In this document: piece after piece, positions 32,798 to 42,045 of the stretch
Numbering within the stretch: position 1 is the first letter of the stretch
How the letters are laid out: each line of letters opens with the position of its first letter
Assembly (NCBI GenBank): GCA_034430155.1
Contig: DAOUET010000010.1
Span: forward strand, 35,913 to 99,912
Origin: DAOUET01 sp034430155
Lineage (GTDB): Bacteria > Chloroflexota > Anaerolineae > Anaerolineales > UBA4823
DNA length: 64,000 nt
Direction of reading: 5' to 3'
The notes under the pieces: model-generated
The model's database searches: none
What the model was told of the DNA's origin: nothing
Seen by the model: the letters and a program-made list of their open reading frames with translations, nothing else
Made by a program: the position numbers and the translations under genes

Positions 32798-33582
32798 AAA
32801 AACAGCCGGGCAGCATTGGCTGTCGTAATTCTTGCCACACTGCTGAAATCCATTTGCTGGAGATCAGCGATTTTTTCTACCACCAATCGCACATAAGCTG
32901 GCTCATTGCGTCTACCACGGTACGGGTGCGGTGCCAGGAAAGGAGCATCGGTTTCCACAAGGACATGATCCAAAGGCAGTAAAATCACTACCTGCTGCAA
33001 TTCCGGCGCGTTGTGGAAAGTTACCGGACCGGTCAAGCCGATATAAAAGTGTTTAGCAATGGCCTGCAATGCGGGTTTTTCTGCATCCGAATAAGAATGC
33101 AGCACACCCGGTCTTTCGGCCAGCGGCAATCCTGCCTCAGCCAACTGCACTTGCCAACCACCCAGGATTTCCAATATATCGCGGGTAGCCTTGCGGTTAT
33201 GAATAATTACAGGTAGGTTCAATTCTACCGCCAACTGCAGCTGTTCTTTGAGAATATGCTTCTGCAAATCAGCCGGAGAGCGATCGCGGTAATAATCCAA
33301 TCCAATCTCGCCGATCGCGACGACTTTAGGGCTATCCGCCAATTCCCGCAAACGGGCTAGCGAATCATCATTCCAGGTATGCGCTTCGTTAGGATGCACA
33401 CCAATAGCTGCGTAAACCCGCTCGTGGCCTTCCGCCAGACGCACAGCAGCCTGGCTTGATGACAGGTCGATGCCAGGATTTAAGATTTTATCCAAACCCG
33501 CCTGCCAACTGCGCGCCAGTACTTGCTCCCGATCCTCGTCAAAGCTGTTAAAGTCCAGATGACAATGCGTATCTGCCAGCAC
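32791..33582 (-). CDS. TatD family metal-dependent hydrolase
   Basis: 263 residues from a GTG placed directly after the stop of the phosphohexomutase gene. TatD signatures: LADTHCHLDFNSFDED (metal HxH), AIGEIGLDYYRDRS (Glu), PVIIHNRKATRDIL (His), LHSYSD (His) and ETDAPFLAPHPYRGRRNEP (Asp). TatD proteins are 3'-5' DNases/RNases or D-tyrosyl deacylase-like hydrolases. The stop-start junction with its neighbours indicates coupled translation. Confidence 0.93.
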   Translation of the reverse strand: MLADTHCHLDFNSFDEDREQVLARSWQAGLDKILNPGIDLSSSQAAVRLAEGHERVYAAIGVHPNEAHTWNDDSLARLRELADSPKVVAIGEIGLDYYRDRSPADLQKHILKEQLQLAVELNLPVIIHNRKATRDILEILGGWQVQLAEAGLPLAERPGVLHSYSDAEKPALQAIAKHFYIGLTGPVTFHNAPELQQVVILLPLDHVLVETDAPFLAPHPYRGRRNEPAYVRLVVEKIADLQQMDFSSVARITTANAARLFLW

Positions 33583-35004
33583 CTATTTTAACCCAGCAAT
33601 CCGCAAGCCATCGTCCAGGATATCCTGGACACGATCCTGATGAGTAGTTTCTGTATACACGCGGATGATTGGTTCGGTCCCCGAGAAGCGGATTAGCAGC
33701 CAACCACCGTCCGCCAGATTAAATTTATAACCATCGGTAGTATCCAGACCGGTGACCTTCAGGCCACCGATGGTCTCCGGGTTGGCTTGCACAATGCGCT
33801 TTTGGCGGGATTGGTGGTCACCTGTGAAGCGCGTGTCAATGCGGTCATAAAAATGAGGTCCTACTTTGCTAAAGAGCAATTCGATCAACTCAGATGGCTT
33901 CCGTTTAAGCCTGACCATCATATCCAGGATATAAAGTCCTGCTAAAATACCATCTCTTTCGGGTACGTGATTCCGAAAAGCATAACCGCCCGATTCCTCA
34001 CCCCCAATCATTGCGTTGGTTTCCAACATCTTAGGGGCGACGTATTTGAAGCCCACGCCAGTCTCATAAACAGGTACGTGGTATTGCTGGCCCAATTGGT
34101 TCAGCATTTTGGTCGTCGAGATAGTCTTTACGATGGGACCACGCAAGCCGCGCACCTCCAACAGGTAATATGCCAAAAGGCCAAAGACGCGCAGTTGATC
34201 AATAAATTTTCCATATTCATCGCCTATCCCCAGGCGATCAGCATCTCCATCAGTTATGATCAGTACATCAGCTTTGCGTTCGACGGTAGTTCTCAACCCG
34301 ATATCCACATTAGGGGGGATGGGTTCAGGCCGGCGCATTTCCGGGAAAAGGGGATTGCGAATATTATGGATTTCCATTACCTGAGTATTCCCACCATGAA
34401 GCAGGCGTGGAAACCAACCGGCTCCATTTCCCCACATAGGGTCGACTAACACCGCTAATCCGGCTGCTTTTATCGGCTCTAAATCAATCAAATCTTTCAG
34501 GTGTTCGATATAAGTGGGTGCTGCATCAAAGCGTGCGACCAGGCCCTGCTCAAGGGCTTGAGTAAGCGGCATCTGTCTGACTTCATCAGATGAGGCTGGG
34601 ATGCGATCCTCAATTTCTTTGAGACCATCCGGTGCAATCGCCCCACCGTGTTCATCTCTCACTTTGAAGCCGTTATCAATCGCCGGGTTGTGGGAAGCGG
34701 TTATGTTGACTCCAGCAACCGCGCCCTTTTCCACCACCGCATACGAAATCACCGGGGTAGGAGTCGCCTCATCCGTCAGGTATACCCGGAATCCATTAGC
34801 AGCCAGCACTTCTGCGGCAGCCGCAGCAAAGTTTTCGGAGTGAAAGCGCTTATCGTATCCGACGACTACCCAGACATCCTTATAGTCATTATCCTGTAAA
34901 TAATTCGCAAATCCCTGTGTACATCGGCGCACATTAGAAAAAGTATAATCTTCAGCAATCGTTCCACGCCAACCATCCGTACCAAACCTGATCCTACCCG
35001 ACAT
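33583..35004 (-). CDS. Phosphoglucomutase/phosphomannomutase
   Basis: 473 residues from ATG 35004 with GGAGG 5 bases before it; the longer upstream frame is not needed. Alpha-D-phosphohexomutase marks in order are RIRFGTDGWRG, the phosphoserine loop NITASHNPAIDNGFKV, the metal loop TDGDADRLGIGD, the sugar loop MIGGEESGGYAF and the phosphate loop RFSGTEPIIRVY. It interconverts hexose 1- and 6-phosphates, feeding sugar nucleotides; this could support the GDP/UDP/ADP-sugars needed by the glycosyltransferases later in the window. First gene of an operon with tatD and the polyprenyl synthase. Confidence 0.93.
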   Translation of the reverse strand: MSGRIRFGTDGWRGTIAEDYTFSNVRRCTQGFANYLQDNDYKDVWVVVGYDKRFHSENFAAAAAEVLAANGFRVYLTDEATPTPVISYAVVEKGAVAGVNITASHNPAIDNGFKVRDEHGGAIAPDGLKEIEDRIPASSDEVRQMPLTQALEQGLVARFDAAPTYIEHLKDLIDLEPIKAAGLAVLVDPMWGNGAGWFPRLLHGGNTQVMEIHNIRNPLFPEMRRPEPIPPNVDIGLRTTVERKADVLIITDGDADRLGIGDEYGKFIDQLRVFGLLAYYLLEVRGLRGPIVKTISTTKMLNQLGQQYHVPVYETGVGFKYVAPKMLETNAMIGGEESGGYAFRNHVPERDGILAGLYILDMMVRLKRKPSELIELLFSKVGPHFYDRIDTRFTGDHQSRQKRIVQANPETIGGLKVTGLDTTDGYKFNLADGGWLLIRFSGTEPIIRVYTETTHQDRVQDILDDGLRIAGLK

Positions 35005-35257
35005 AAAACCTCCGATAAGTGAGAATAATAACAAGTCTATTATATCAAGGGATGACATGCGGAGGATATTAAATTCTTGATAAGGTCTAAAAAACGGCTT
35101 AAACCTCCAAGTACAAGCCTATTTCTACTATACCACCGTGCTATAATCCTGGAACAACCAGGCAAATCTGCATAACAAGCCACCTTGTGGAGCAGATTCA
35201 CCCTCAAAAGATCACTGACTATCCTGAAAAGGTTATCGGCTGAAGGGATTAGTAGAT

Positions 35258-36424
35258 GTGAATGTGAAACCGAAAATTTATTTTGATTACGCGGCTACTA
35301 CGCCCGTCGATCAACGGGTTCTGGAAGCCATGTTGCCTTATTTCAACCAGTATTTTGGGAACCCATCATCGGTGCACACCTTTGGGCAACGCGCCGAAGG
35401 AGCCTTAGAAAACGCCCGAGAGCTGCTGGCGAGAACCCTGAACTGCCGTCCGCATGAAGTTATCTTCACCTCCTGCGGCTCAGAGAGCGACAACCTAGCC
35501 CTACGCGGCGCAGCTTTAGCGGCTCGCAATCAGCGCCAGGCAAACCACATCCTGATCAGCCCGGTGGAACATCACGCCGTCTCTCAGACCGCCCGGCAAA
35601 TGGCTGATCTACACGGCTTCGAATTGGAGTACTTGCCCGTGGATGAGTTTGGTATGGTTCACCCACAACAGGTCGCTGACCGTTTGCGCAGCGATACGGC
35701 TGTCGTCTCTGTGATGTATGCCAATAATGAGATCGGCACCATCAATCCGATCGCTGAGATTGGAGCTATCTGTCGCCAAGCAGGAGTGCCCTTCCATAGC
35801 GATGCTGTCCAGGGCGCTGCCCACCTGCCAGCTGACGTGCAGGCTCTCAATGTGGATCTGTTTGCCATTGGTGCTCATAAGTTTTACGGTCCCAAAGGGG
35901 TGGGAGCCTTATATGTGCGGGGAGGCACGCCCTTGCTGCCCACCCAAACCGGAGGCAGCCAGGAATTCGGTTTGCGGGCCGGTACCCAAAACATTCCCTA
36001 TATCGTTGGACTTGCCGAAGCGTTCCGTCTGATACAGGGGGAACTAGATAATAGGACTGCCCGTCTGTTTCCCCTGCGAGACCGCCTGATCGGTCAAATA
36101 TTAGAGGAGATCCCCGAAGCGCGCCTGACCGGCCATCCCAGCCAGAGGCTCCCAAACCACGCCAGTTTTGTATTCAAGGATGTGGATGGCAACGCCCTCC
36201 TAACCTTGTTAGATGTGGAAGGCTTCGCTTGTTCATCGGGATCGGCCTGCAAAACCGGAAATCCAGAGCCTTCCGAGGTGCTAAAGGCTTTGGACCTAGC
36301 GCCTGAATGGACTTTAGGCTCGTTGCGTGTCACCCTGGGAAAAAGCAGCCGCTCAGAATACATCACAGCTTTCCTGGAGGTTCTACCTGGGTTAGTGGAA
36401 GACCTACGCCGGTTATCTACCTGA
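35258..36424 (+). CDS. Cysteine desulfurase (IscS/NifS type)
   Basis: 388 residues from GTG 35258. PLP enzyme: IYFDYAATTPVD at the N-terminus, SPVEHHAVSQTAR, the Schiff-base lysine in IGAHKFYGPKGVGALYVR and the persulfide cysteine loop ACSSGSACKTGNPEPSEVLKA. The C-terminal part matches class I desulfurases. It supplies persulfide sulfur to iron-sulfur assembly and to MnmA, encoded 1.5 kb downstream. The start overlaps an out-of-frame ATG, so ATG-led annotation may differ. Confidence 0.94.
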   Translation: MNVKPKIYFDYAATTPVDQRVLEAMLPYFNQYFGNPSSVHTFGQRAEGALENARELLARTLNCRPHEVIFTSCGSESDNLALRGAALAARNQRQANHILISPVEHHAVSQTARQMADLHGFELEYLPVDEFGMVHPQQVADRLRSDTAVVSVMYANNEIGTINPIAEIGAICRQAGVPFHSDAVQGAAHLPADVQALNVDLFAIGAHKFYGPKGVGALYVRGGTPLLPTQTGGSQEFGLRAGTQNIPYIVGLAEAFRLIQGELDNRTARLFPLRDRLIGQILEEIPEARLTGHPSQRLPNHASFVFKDVDGNALLTLLDVEGFACSSGSACKTGNPEPSEVLKALDLAPEWTLGSLRVTLGKSSRSEYITAFLEVLPGLVEDLRRLST

Positions 36425-36558
36425 CATTTTCTTGAGTTCACTCAACTGCTAACCTAAGGTGGGTGAACTACCGGCAAGAAATTGGAAACCCTTTTTGGGG
36501 AACAGGCATCCGGGGCAGGAATCCAACCGTAATAATTCCCAAATCATGGATTGATGAC

Positions 36559-37848
36559 ATGATAAACATCCTTACAGAGCTGGAACCCTGGTGGCGATTC
36601 GCTGTTGCGTTGCTTATCGGGGCGTTGATCGGTCTGGAAAGGGAATTTGTCCAGCAAAGGGGCCAGGAACAGCATTTCGCCGGCATCCGCTCTTTCACAC
36701 TGGTGACCCTTTTCGGCGCCCTGACCGCCTCGCTCACTAACCAGTTTGGCCTACTACCCTTCATCATCGCCTTCAGCGGGTTGATTCTGCTCACCATGGC
36801 TAGTTACGTGGCTGCTACGCTGCATGCCCGTGAAGTTGAAGGCATCACCACCGAGATCGCGATCCTGCTGACCTTTCTGCTCGGAGCATTAGTCATCTGG
36901 GATCAGGCCAAGGTCGCCATTGTCCTGGGTGTGATTATCGCATTGATCCTTTCAGTCAAGGGTGTGCTGCATCGCCTGGTGCGCCGCATGAGCATCCAGG
37001 ATCTACGCATGACCATCGAGTTCGCCATTGTCGCCGCGGTGGTCTTGCCCTTGCTGCCGAACCGCGCCGTCGATCCGTTGGGGGTGATCAATCCCTTTCA
37101 GGTTTGGCTGCTGGTGGTCTTCGTATCCGGCATTGGTTTTGCCGGCTACGTGTTCATGAAAACCCTTGGCGCAGGCCACGGTATCAAGCTAACCGGACTA
37201 CTCGGCGGCACGGTCAGCAGCACAGCCACCACCATAAGCTTCTCTTCACGCAGCAAGGAGACACCTGCCCTGTCTCCGCATTATGCCCAGGCCATCCTGC
37301 TGGCCTCCAGCGTTATGATCCCGCGTATTCTCATCCTGGTGCTGGTTACATTCGCTCCCCTGGTCAATCTGGTGGTTCTCCCGTTGCTCACCATGCTGGT
37401 CGCCACCCTGCTGAGCGTCTACCTGCTCCAGCGGCGCTTGAAAGCAATTGATCAAACAGAGGAAGGCGTCGTAGAGCTGGCCAATCCCCTCAAACTTTCG
37501 TCTGCCATCCTGTTTGGGCTGGTCTTCGCTTTTCTCTTGATCGTAATCGAGCTGATGCAACTGAATTTCGGTTCCACCGGTGTTTACCTGACCTCTCTGG
37601 TAACTGGCTTGACCGATGTGGACGCCATCACCCTCAGCCTGTCCCGCCTGGCTGGCGAAACTCAAATTAGTTTGCAGGTCGCGGGTACTGCTGTGATCCT
37701 GGCTGCGCTTACTAACAGCCTAGTCAAAGCCTCAATCGCCTCCACTCTTGGTTCACCCGAGCTGCGTCGCATGCTCGTATGGTCCTTTAGTTTCGTAGTT
37801 CTGGCGGGCGGGATCGCCCTGGCGGGGGTGCTGTTGTACATCCGGTAA
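36559..37848 (+). CDS. MgtC/DUF4010 family membrane protein
   Basis: About 429 residues with roughly 11-12 membrane segments. The N-terminal part is MgtC/SapB-like (WWRFAVALLIGALIGLERE, FAGIRSFTLVTLFGALTA) and the C-terminal part is DUF4010 (ITLSLSRLAGETQISLQVAG, VILAALTNSLVKASIA). Transport function is not established for the fusion; MgtC itself regulates ATP synthase and phosphate uptake. I chose ATG 36559, where family similarity begins; a GTG at 36463 would add 32 non-conserved residues. Confidence 0.82.
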   Translation: MINILTELEPWWRFAVALLIGALIGLEREFVQQRGQEQHFAGIRSFTLVTLFGALTASLTNQFGLLPFIIAFSGLILLTMASYVAATLHAREVEGITTEIAILLTFLLGALVIWDQAKVAIVLGVIIALILSVKGVLHRLVRRMSIQDLRMTIEFAIVAAVVLPLLPNRAVDPLGVINPFQVWLLVVFVSGIGFAGYVFMKTLGAGHGIKLTGLLGGTVSSTATTISFSSRSKETPALSPHYAQAILLASSVMIPRILILVLVTFAPLVNLVVLPLLTMLVATLLSVYLLQRRLKAIDQTEEGVVELANPLKLSSAILFGLVFAFLLIVIELMQLNFGSTGVYLTSLVTGLTDVDAITLSLSRLAGETQISLQVAGTAVILAALTNSLVKASIASTLGSPELRRMLVWSFSFVVLAGGIALAGVLLYIR

Positions 37849-37938
37849 TTCCCCCTCTGCATGAAAAGGGGTGTTCGCAGTTACTCAACAGATAGTCCCA
37901 TCCGGTTCCCCACCAGCGCAAAAATTCGATTAAAATAT

Positions 37939-37967
37939 TAGGACTTACACAGTTGGTGGGAGGATGG
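37939..37967 (+). repeat. 29-bp partial copy of the hairpin repeat at the mnmA start
   Basis: Identical to 23102-23130 except for one base. It includes the GGGAGG purine run and the ATG of mnmA. The rest of the element is absent here. Confidence 0.8.
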
Positions 37968-39034
37968 AAAATTCTGAGCGGGTAGTCATCGCTATGAGCG
38001 GTGGCGTGGATAGTTCAGTGGCGGCAGCCTTGCTGAAACAACAGGGCTATCAGGTCATTGGCATGATGTTGCGATTGTGGAGCGAACCCGGCAGAGAATC
38101 CGCAAATCGCTGCTGCACTCCAGAATCCATGGCATTGGCCCGGCGGGTTGCTGCCAGGATAGAGATACCTTTTTATGCTGTCGATGCCAAAGAGGCATTT
38201 CACGAGAGCGTCGTCCGCTTTTTTGAAGACGGCTATTTGAGGGGAGTGACACCCAATCCCTGCCTGGTCTGTAACCGCCAGATCCGTTGGGGATTTTTGC
38301 TCGAACAAGCCCTTTCATTAGGAGCTAATTATTTAGCCACCGGCCATTATGCCCGCCTGCGCCAGAATGGCGATGGCGGGTTGCAACTGCTTCGGGCTTT
38401 CGACCAAGAAAAGGATCAATCCTATGTACTGCATGTTCTCGGCCAAAAGCAGCTCTGCCATGCCCTGTTCCCACTGGGTGAATATTCTAAACCCCAGGTA
38501 CGCCAGCTGGCACGCGACTTTTCGCTACCAGTGTCAGAGCGCGCTGAAAGCCAGGATCTGTGCTTTTTGGGGGATGGCAATTACCGCGAATATCTCCAGC
38601 GCAATGCGCCGCAAACTGCTAACCCCGGTCCAATCCTCAACCCAAATGGGCAGACAGTCGGGCAGCACCAGGGGCTGGCTTTTTACACCATTGGGCAGCG
38701 GAAAGGGTTAGGTCTATCCGCCCCTCAGCCATTATATGTCCTTGATAAAGACCTCCAGCGAAATACGCTTATTGTTGGAGGTGTTGATCAATTAGGCAAA
38801 TCTGAACTGGTTGCCAGCCGGGTAAATTGGGTTTCAGGGACACCTCCCTCACAGCCGTTTCGAGCGGAAGTGAAAATCCGCTACAGAGCCAAAGGAGCCT
38901 GGGGGGTAGTAACGCCATTGGAAGATCAAGGTGTTCAAGTGCGTTTTGACGAGCCGCTGCGAGACATCACCCCCGGCCAGGCCGCGGTTTTTTTCGACGG
39001 GTTAATTTGCCTGGGTGGAGGTATCATCCAATAA
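37964..39034 (+). CDS. mnmA: tRNA-specific 2-thiouridylase
   Basis: 356 residues. PP-loop RVVIAMSGGVDSSVAAALL, Cys pair NPCLVCNRQIRWG and SQDLCFLGDGNY (nucleophile and partner), plus FYTIGQRKGLGLS. MnmA adenylates U34 of Lys/Glu/Gln tRNAs and thiolates it with persulfide sulfur, probably from the desulfurase at 35258. The start ATG sits within a mobile-repeat fragment, and GGAGG touches the ATG directly, so its translation start is atypical; no other start upstream is available in frame. Confidence 0.95.
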   Translation: MENSERVVIAMSGGVDSSVAAALLKQQGYQVIGMMLRLWSEPGRESANRCCTPESMALARRVAARIEIPFYAVDAKEAFHESVVRFFEDGYLRGVTPNPCLVCNRQIRWGFLLEQALSLGANYLATGHYARLRQNGDGGLQLLRAFDQEKDQSYVLHVLGQKQLCHALFPLGEYSKPQVRQLARDFSLPVSERAESQDLCFLGDGNYREYLQRNAPQTANPGPILNPNGQTVGQHQGLAFYTIGQRKGLGLSAPQPLYVLDKDLQRNTLIVGGVDQLGKSELVASRVNWVSGTPPSQPFRAEVKIRYRAKGAWGVVTPLEDQGVQVRFDEPLRDITPGQAAVFFDGLICLGGGIIQ

Positions 39035-39177
39035 ACCCCCCAAATATCAGGTCGGACCCAGGAAAAACGGGGAAAGAAAACAGTACCGTCTCAGTTAAAG
39101 CCGCGTTACCCTTAGGAAATGGCACTATGGCGCAGCGCCTGGTTGGACCTGATTAATAATTTGTCAACCATGTCTAT

Positions 39178-39192
39178 GGTAGAATCTAAACG
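39178..39192 (+). repeat. 15-mer shared with the SRAP gene leader
   Basis: GGTAGAATCTAAACG occurs exactly here, about 160 bases before the sugar-binding-protein gene, and again at 44027-44041. Confidence 0.6.
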
Positions 39193-39350
39193 TATCGCCC
39201 AGGGGGTTAAATCGAAGATGTTTACTAAAATCGCCCTCTCATATTCTTGGCTTTCGAGGAGGTGTCAATGCTTAAAATCGCATCACGCTCTAAACCAGAT
39301 ACATTCCATATACAGATCTGAACAACCACATATTTAGAGGAGAAGTTAAA

Positions 39351-41870
39351 ATGAAACACAAGAAAATTGGTTTGATCCACCTGTTCAGTCTTTTGCTGGT
39401 AGCCGGGATGATCCTTTCGGCTTGTGTCGGGGCAACTCCGACATCTGCCCCCGAGCAAACCCAGCCACCTACGCAGGCAGCTGAAACGCCTATGCCGAGT
39501 GGTAAGGTTCAGGTGGAAGTCTTTTCTTGGTGGACGACCGGAGGCGAAGCAGCTGGTCTGCAAAAGCTGATGGACCAGTTTAACAGCGAACACCCTGATG
39601 CTGAAATAATCAACGCCGCCGTAGCCGGCGGCGCTGGCTCCAACGCTAAGGCAGTCCTCAAAACCCGCATGCTAGGCGGCGACCCACCCGATAGCTTCCA
39701 GGTCCACATGGGCCACGAGCTGATCGATACCTGGGTGACTACTGGTTTCATGGAACCGTTGGATGATGTCTACGCCCAATATGGCTTCAATGATGCCTTC
39801 CCCCAGGGCGTATTGGATATCGTCTCCTACGACGGGCACCCCTGGTCAGTGCCAGTCAATATCCACAGAGCCAACGTGCTGTGGTACAACAAAACTGTTT
39901 TCGCCAACGCCGGCATCGAGAAACCTCCAGCAACCTGGGATGAGTTCATCGCCACAGCTGAAACGCTCAAAGCCGCAGGCATCACCCCCTTGGCTCTGGG
40001 CGACAACGGCCCCTGGGCTGCTGCCCACTTGTTCGAGGAAATGCTTGCTGGAATTCTGGGCCCGGATACTTACAAAGGTTTGTGGACCGGGCAGACCTCC
40101 TGGGCTGACCCTCAAGTCACTAGCGCATTGAACACCTTCCGCACCGTATTAAACTACATCAATGAAGATCATACCGCCCTCTCCTGGGATCAAGCCAACC
40201 AGCTGGTGATTGATGGGACAGCCGCCATGACCATCATGGGTGACTGGGTGGATGGCGATTATGTCGCTAAGGGCTTTACCGACTACGGTTGGGCACCAGT
40301 ACCGGGAACCCAGGGGGTTTACGTGGCGCTTTCCGATACCTTCGGACTGCCAAAGGGTGCCCCGCATCCTGACTTGGTGAAAGAATTCCTGGGTGTACTC
40401 GGCTCTAAGCAAGGTCAAGAAGCCTTCAACATCCTTAAAGGCTCTATCTGCGCCCGAACCGACTGCGACTACAGCAACTTTGACGCTTATCTGCAGTCAT
40501 CTGCAGCCGACTGGCAAACCGACACCATCGTGCCATCTGTTGTGCACGGTGCAGCTGCTTCTGAAGGCTGGGCGACCGCTTATGTGGATGCCATCGGCGC
40601 TTTCGTCACTACCAAAGACGTCGCCGCTGCCCAAGATGCTCTCATTCAGGCAGCCGTGGACGCTGAAAGCGGTCAGCAGTCCTCCACAGTGCGTGTGCCG
40701 GTCGAGGTTTTCTCCTGGTGGACGACCGGAGGCGAAGCTGCCGGTCTGCAGAAACTAATGGACCAGTTCAACGCTGCTAACCCCGAATATGATGTCTATA
40801 ACTCCGCAGTAGCCGGTGGAGCTGGCTCCAACGCCAAGGCAGTCCTCAAAACCCGCATGCTGGGCGGCGACCCACCCGACAGCTTCCAGGTCCACATGGG
40901 CCACGAGCTGATTGACACCTGGGTGACCACTGGTTTCATGGAACCGTTGGATGATGTCTACACCCAATATGGCTTCAATGATGCCTTCCCCCAGGGCGTA
41001 TTGGATATCGTCTCCTACGACGGGCACCCCTGGTCGGTGCCGGTCAACATCCATCGAGGCAACGTGCTGTGGTACAACCAAGCCATCTTTGAAGCCAACA
41101 GCATCGATCCTGCCAGCCTATCCACTTTTGAAGGTTGGCAAGCAGCCGCCGATAAACTCATGGCTGCAGGCATCACCCCCTTAGCCCTGGGCGACAACGG
41201 CCCCTGGGCTGCCGCCCACCTGTTTGAAGACGTATTGACCGGTGTGCTAGGCGCCGACAAGTATAAAGGGTTGTGGGACGGTACCACCGATTGGAACGGA
41301 CCGGAAGTGACCCAGGCATTGGAGAACTTCAAGATGATGATCTCTTACGTCAATACTGACCACACCGCCCTCTCCTGGGATCAAGCCAACCAGCTGGTCA
41401 TCGATGGGACAGCTGCCATGACCATCATGGGCGACTGGGTGGATGGCGATTATGTCGCTAAGAGCTTCACGGGTTATGGCTGGACATCGCCTCCTGGTAC
41501 TCAGGGCATATATGTAGCCCTCTCTGACACCTTCGGCCTGCCCAAAGGTGCCAAGCACGCCGATGCTACCAAGAAATTCCTGGGTGTGCTGGGATCTAAG
41601 GAAGGCCAGGAGACCTTTAACATCCTGAAAGGTTCGATTTGCGCCCGTACAGATTGCGATTACAGCAACTTTGACGCTTATCTGCAATCCTCTGCAGCCG
41701 ACTGGCAAACCGACACTATCGTGCCATCCGTGGTGCATGGTGCAGCCGCTTCTGAAGGCTGGGCTACCGCTTATGTAGACGCCATCGGTGCCTTTGTCAC
41801 TACTGGCGATGTCGCGGGCACACAGGCGGCTTTGGTCTTGGCCTGCCAGGACGCAGATGTTTGCCAATAA
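39351..41870 (+). CDS. Sugar ABC transporter substrate-binding lipoprotein, tandem duplication
   Basis: 839 residues with two full family-1 sugar-binding proteins in one chain. The N-terminus is a lipoprotein signal (LLLVAGMILSAC) plus a Thr/Pro linker. Repeat 1 spans about residues 55-447 and repeat 2 about 451-839, 396 residues apart; both begin (V)EVFSWWTTGGEAAGLQKLMD and share long identical stretches such as LGGDPPDSFQVHMGHELIDT and the ending Cys pair region KGSICARTDCDYSN. Residues differ mainly around the binding-cleft segment after WYN. There is one permease pair downstream, so both domains must serve the same channel. GAGGAGAAG is the ribosome site. Confidence 0.93.
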   Translation: MKHKKIGLIHLFSLLLVAGMILSACVGATPTSAPEQTQPPTQAAETPMPSGKVQVEVFSWWTTGGEAAGLQKLMDQFNSEHPDAEIINAAVAGGAGSNAKAVLKTRMLGGDPPDSFQVHMGHELIDTWVTTGFMEPLDDVYAQYGFNDAFPQGVLDIVSYDGHPWSVPVNIHRANVLWYNKTVFANAGIEKPPATWDEFIATAETLKAAGITPLALGDNGPWAAAHLFEEMLAGILGPDTYKGLWTGQTSWADPQVTSALNTFRTVLNYINEDHTALSWDQANQLVIDGTAAMTIMGDWVDGDYVAKGFTDYGWAPVPGTQGVYVALSDTFGLPKGAPHPDLVKEFLGVLGSKQGQEAFNILKGSICARTDCDYSNFDAYLQSSAADWQTDTIVPSVVHGAAASEGWATAYVDAIGAFVTTKDVAAAQDALIQAAVDAESGQQSSTVRVPVEVFSWWTTGGEAAGLQKLMDQFNAANPEYDVYNSAVAGGAGSNAKAVLKTRMLGGDPPDSFQVHMGHELIDTWVTTGFMEPLDDVYTQYGFNDAFPQGVLDIVSYDGHPWSVPVNIHRGNVLWYNQAIFEANSIDPASLSTFEGWQAAADKLMAAGITPLALGDNGPWAAAHLFEDVLTGVLGADKYKGLWDGTTDWNGPEVTQALENFKMMISYVNTDHTALSWDQANQLVIDGTAAMTIMGDWVDGDYVAKSFTGYGWTSPPGTQGIYVALSDTFGLPKGAKHADATKKFLGVLGSKEGQETFNILKGSICARTDCDYSNFDAYLQSSAADWQTDTIVPSVVHGAAASEGWATAYVDAIGAFVTTGDVAGTQAALVLACQDADVCQ

Positions 41871-41884
41871 TCGCGAATGAACTG

Positions 41885-42009
41885 GGTTGGAGGTTCTCAC
41901 TGTAGGACATTCAACCCTGATCTTTTTACTAATGTTTCCCCTCCCGCAGGTCACCGAGCACTCATGGCCATACTCCCGGTCCTCCTGCGGGAGGATTGCA
42001 CCTCCAACC
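41885..42009 (+). promoter_or_regulatory. Long inverted-repeat hairpin between binding protein and permease genes
   Basis: Outer arms GGTTGGAGGT (41885-41894) / ACCTCCAACC (42000-42009) and inner arms CCTCCCGCAGG (41940-41950) / CCTGCGGGAGG (41984-41994) are perfect. In this position such structures protect the 3' end of the binding-protein message and lower permease expression. Confidence 0.7.
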
Positions 42010-42045
42010 AACTGCCTTAATATTTAGCCTCTCTTGGAGGTTCGT

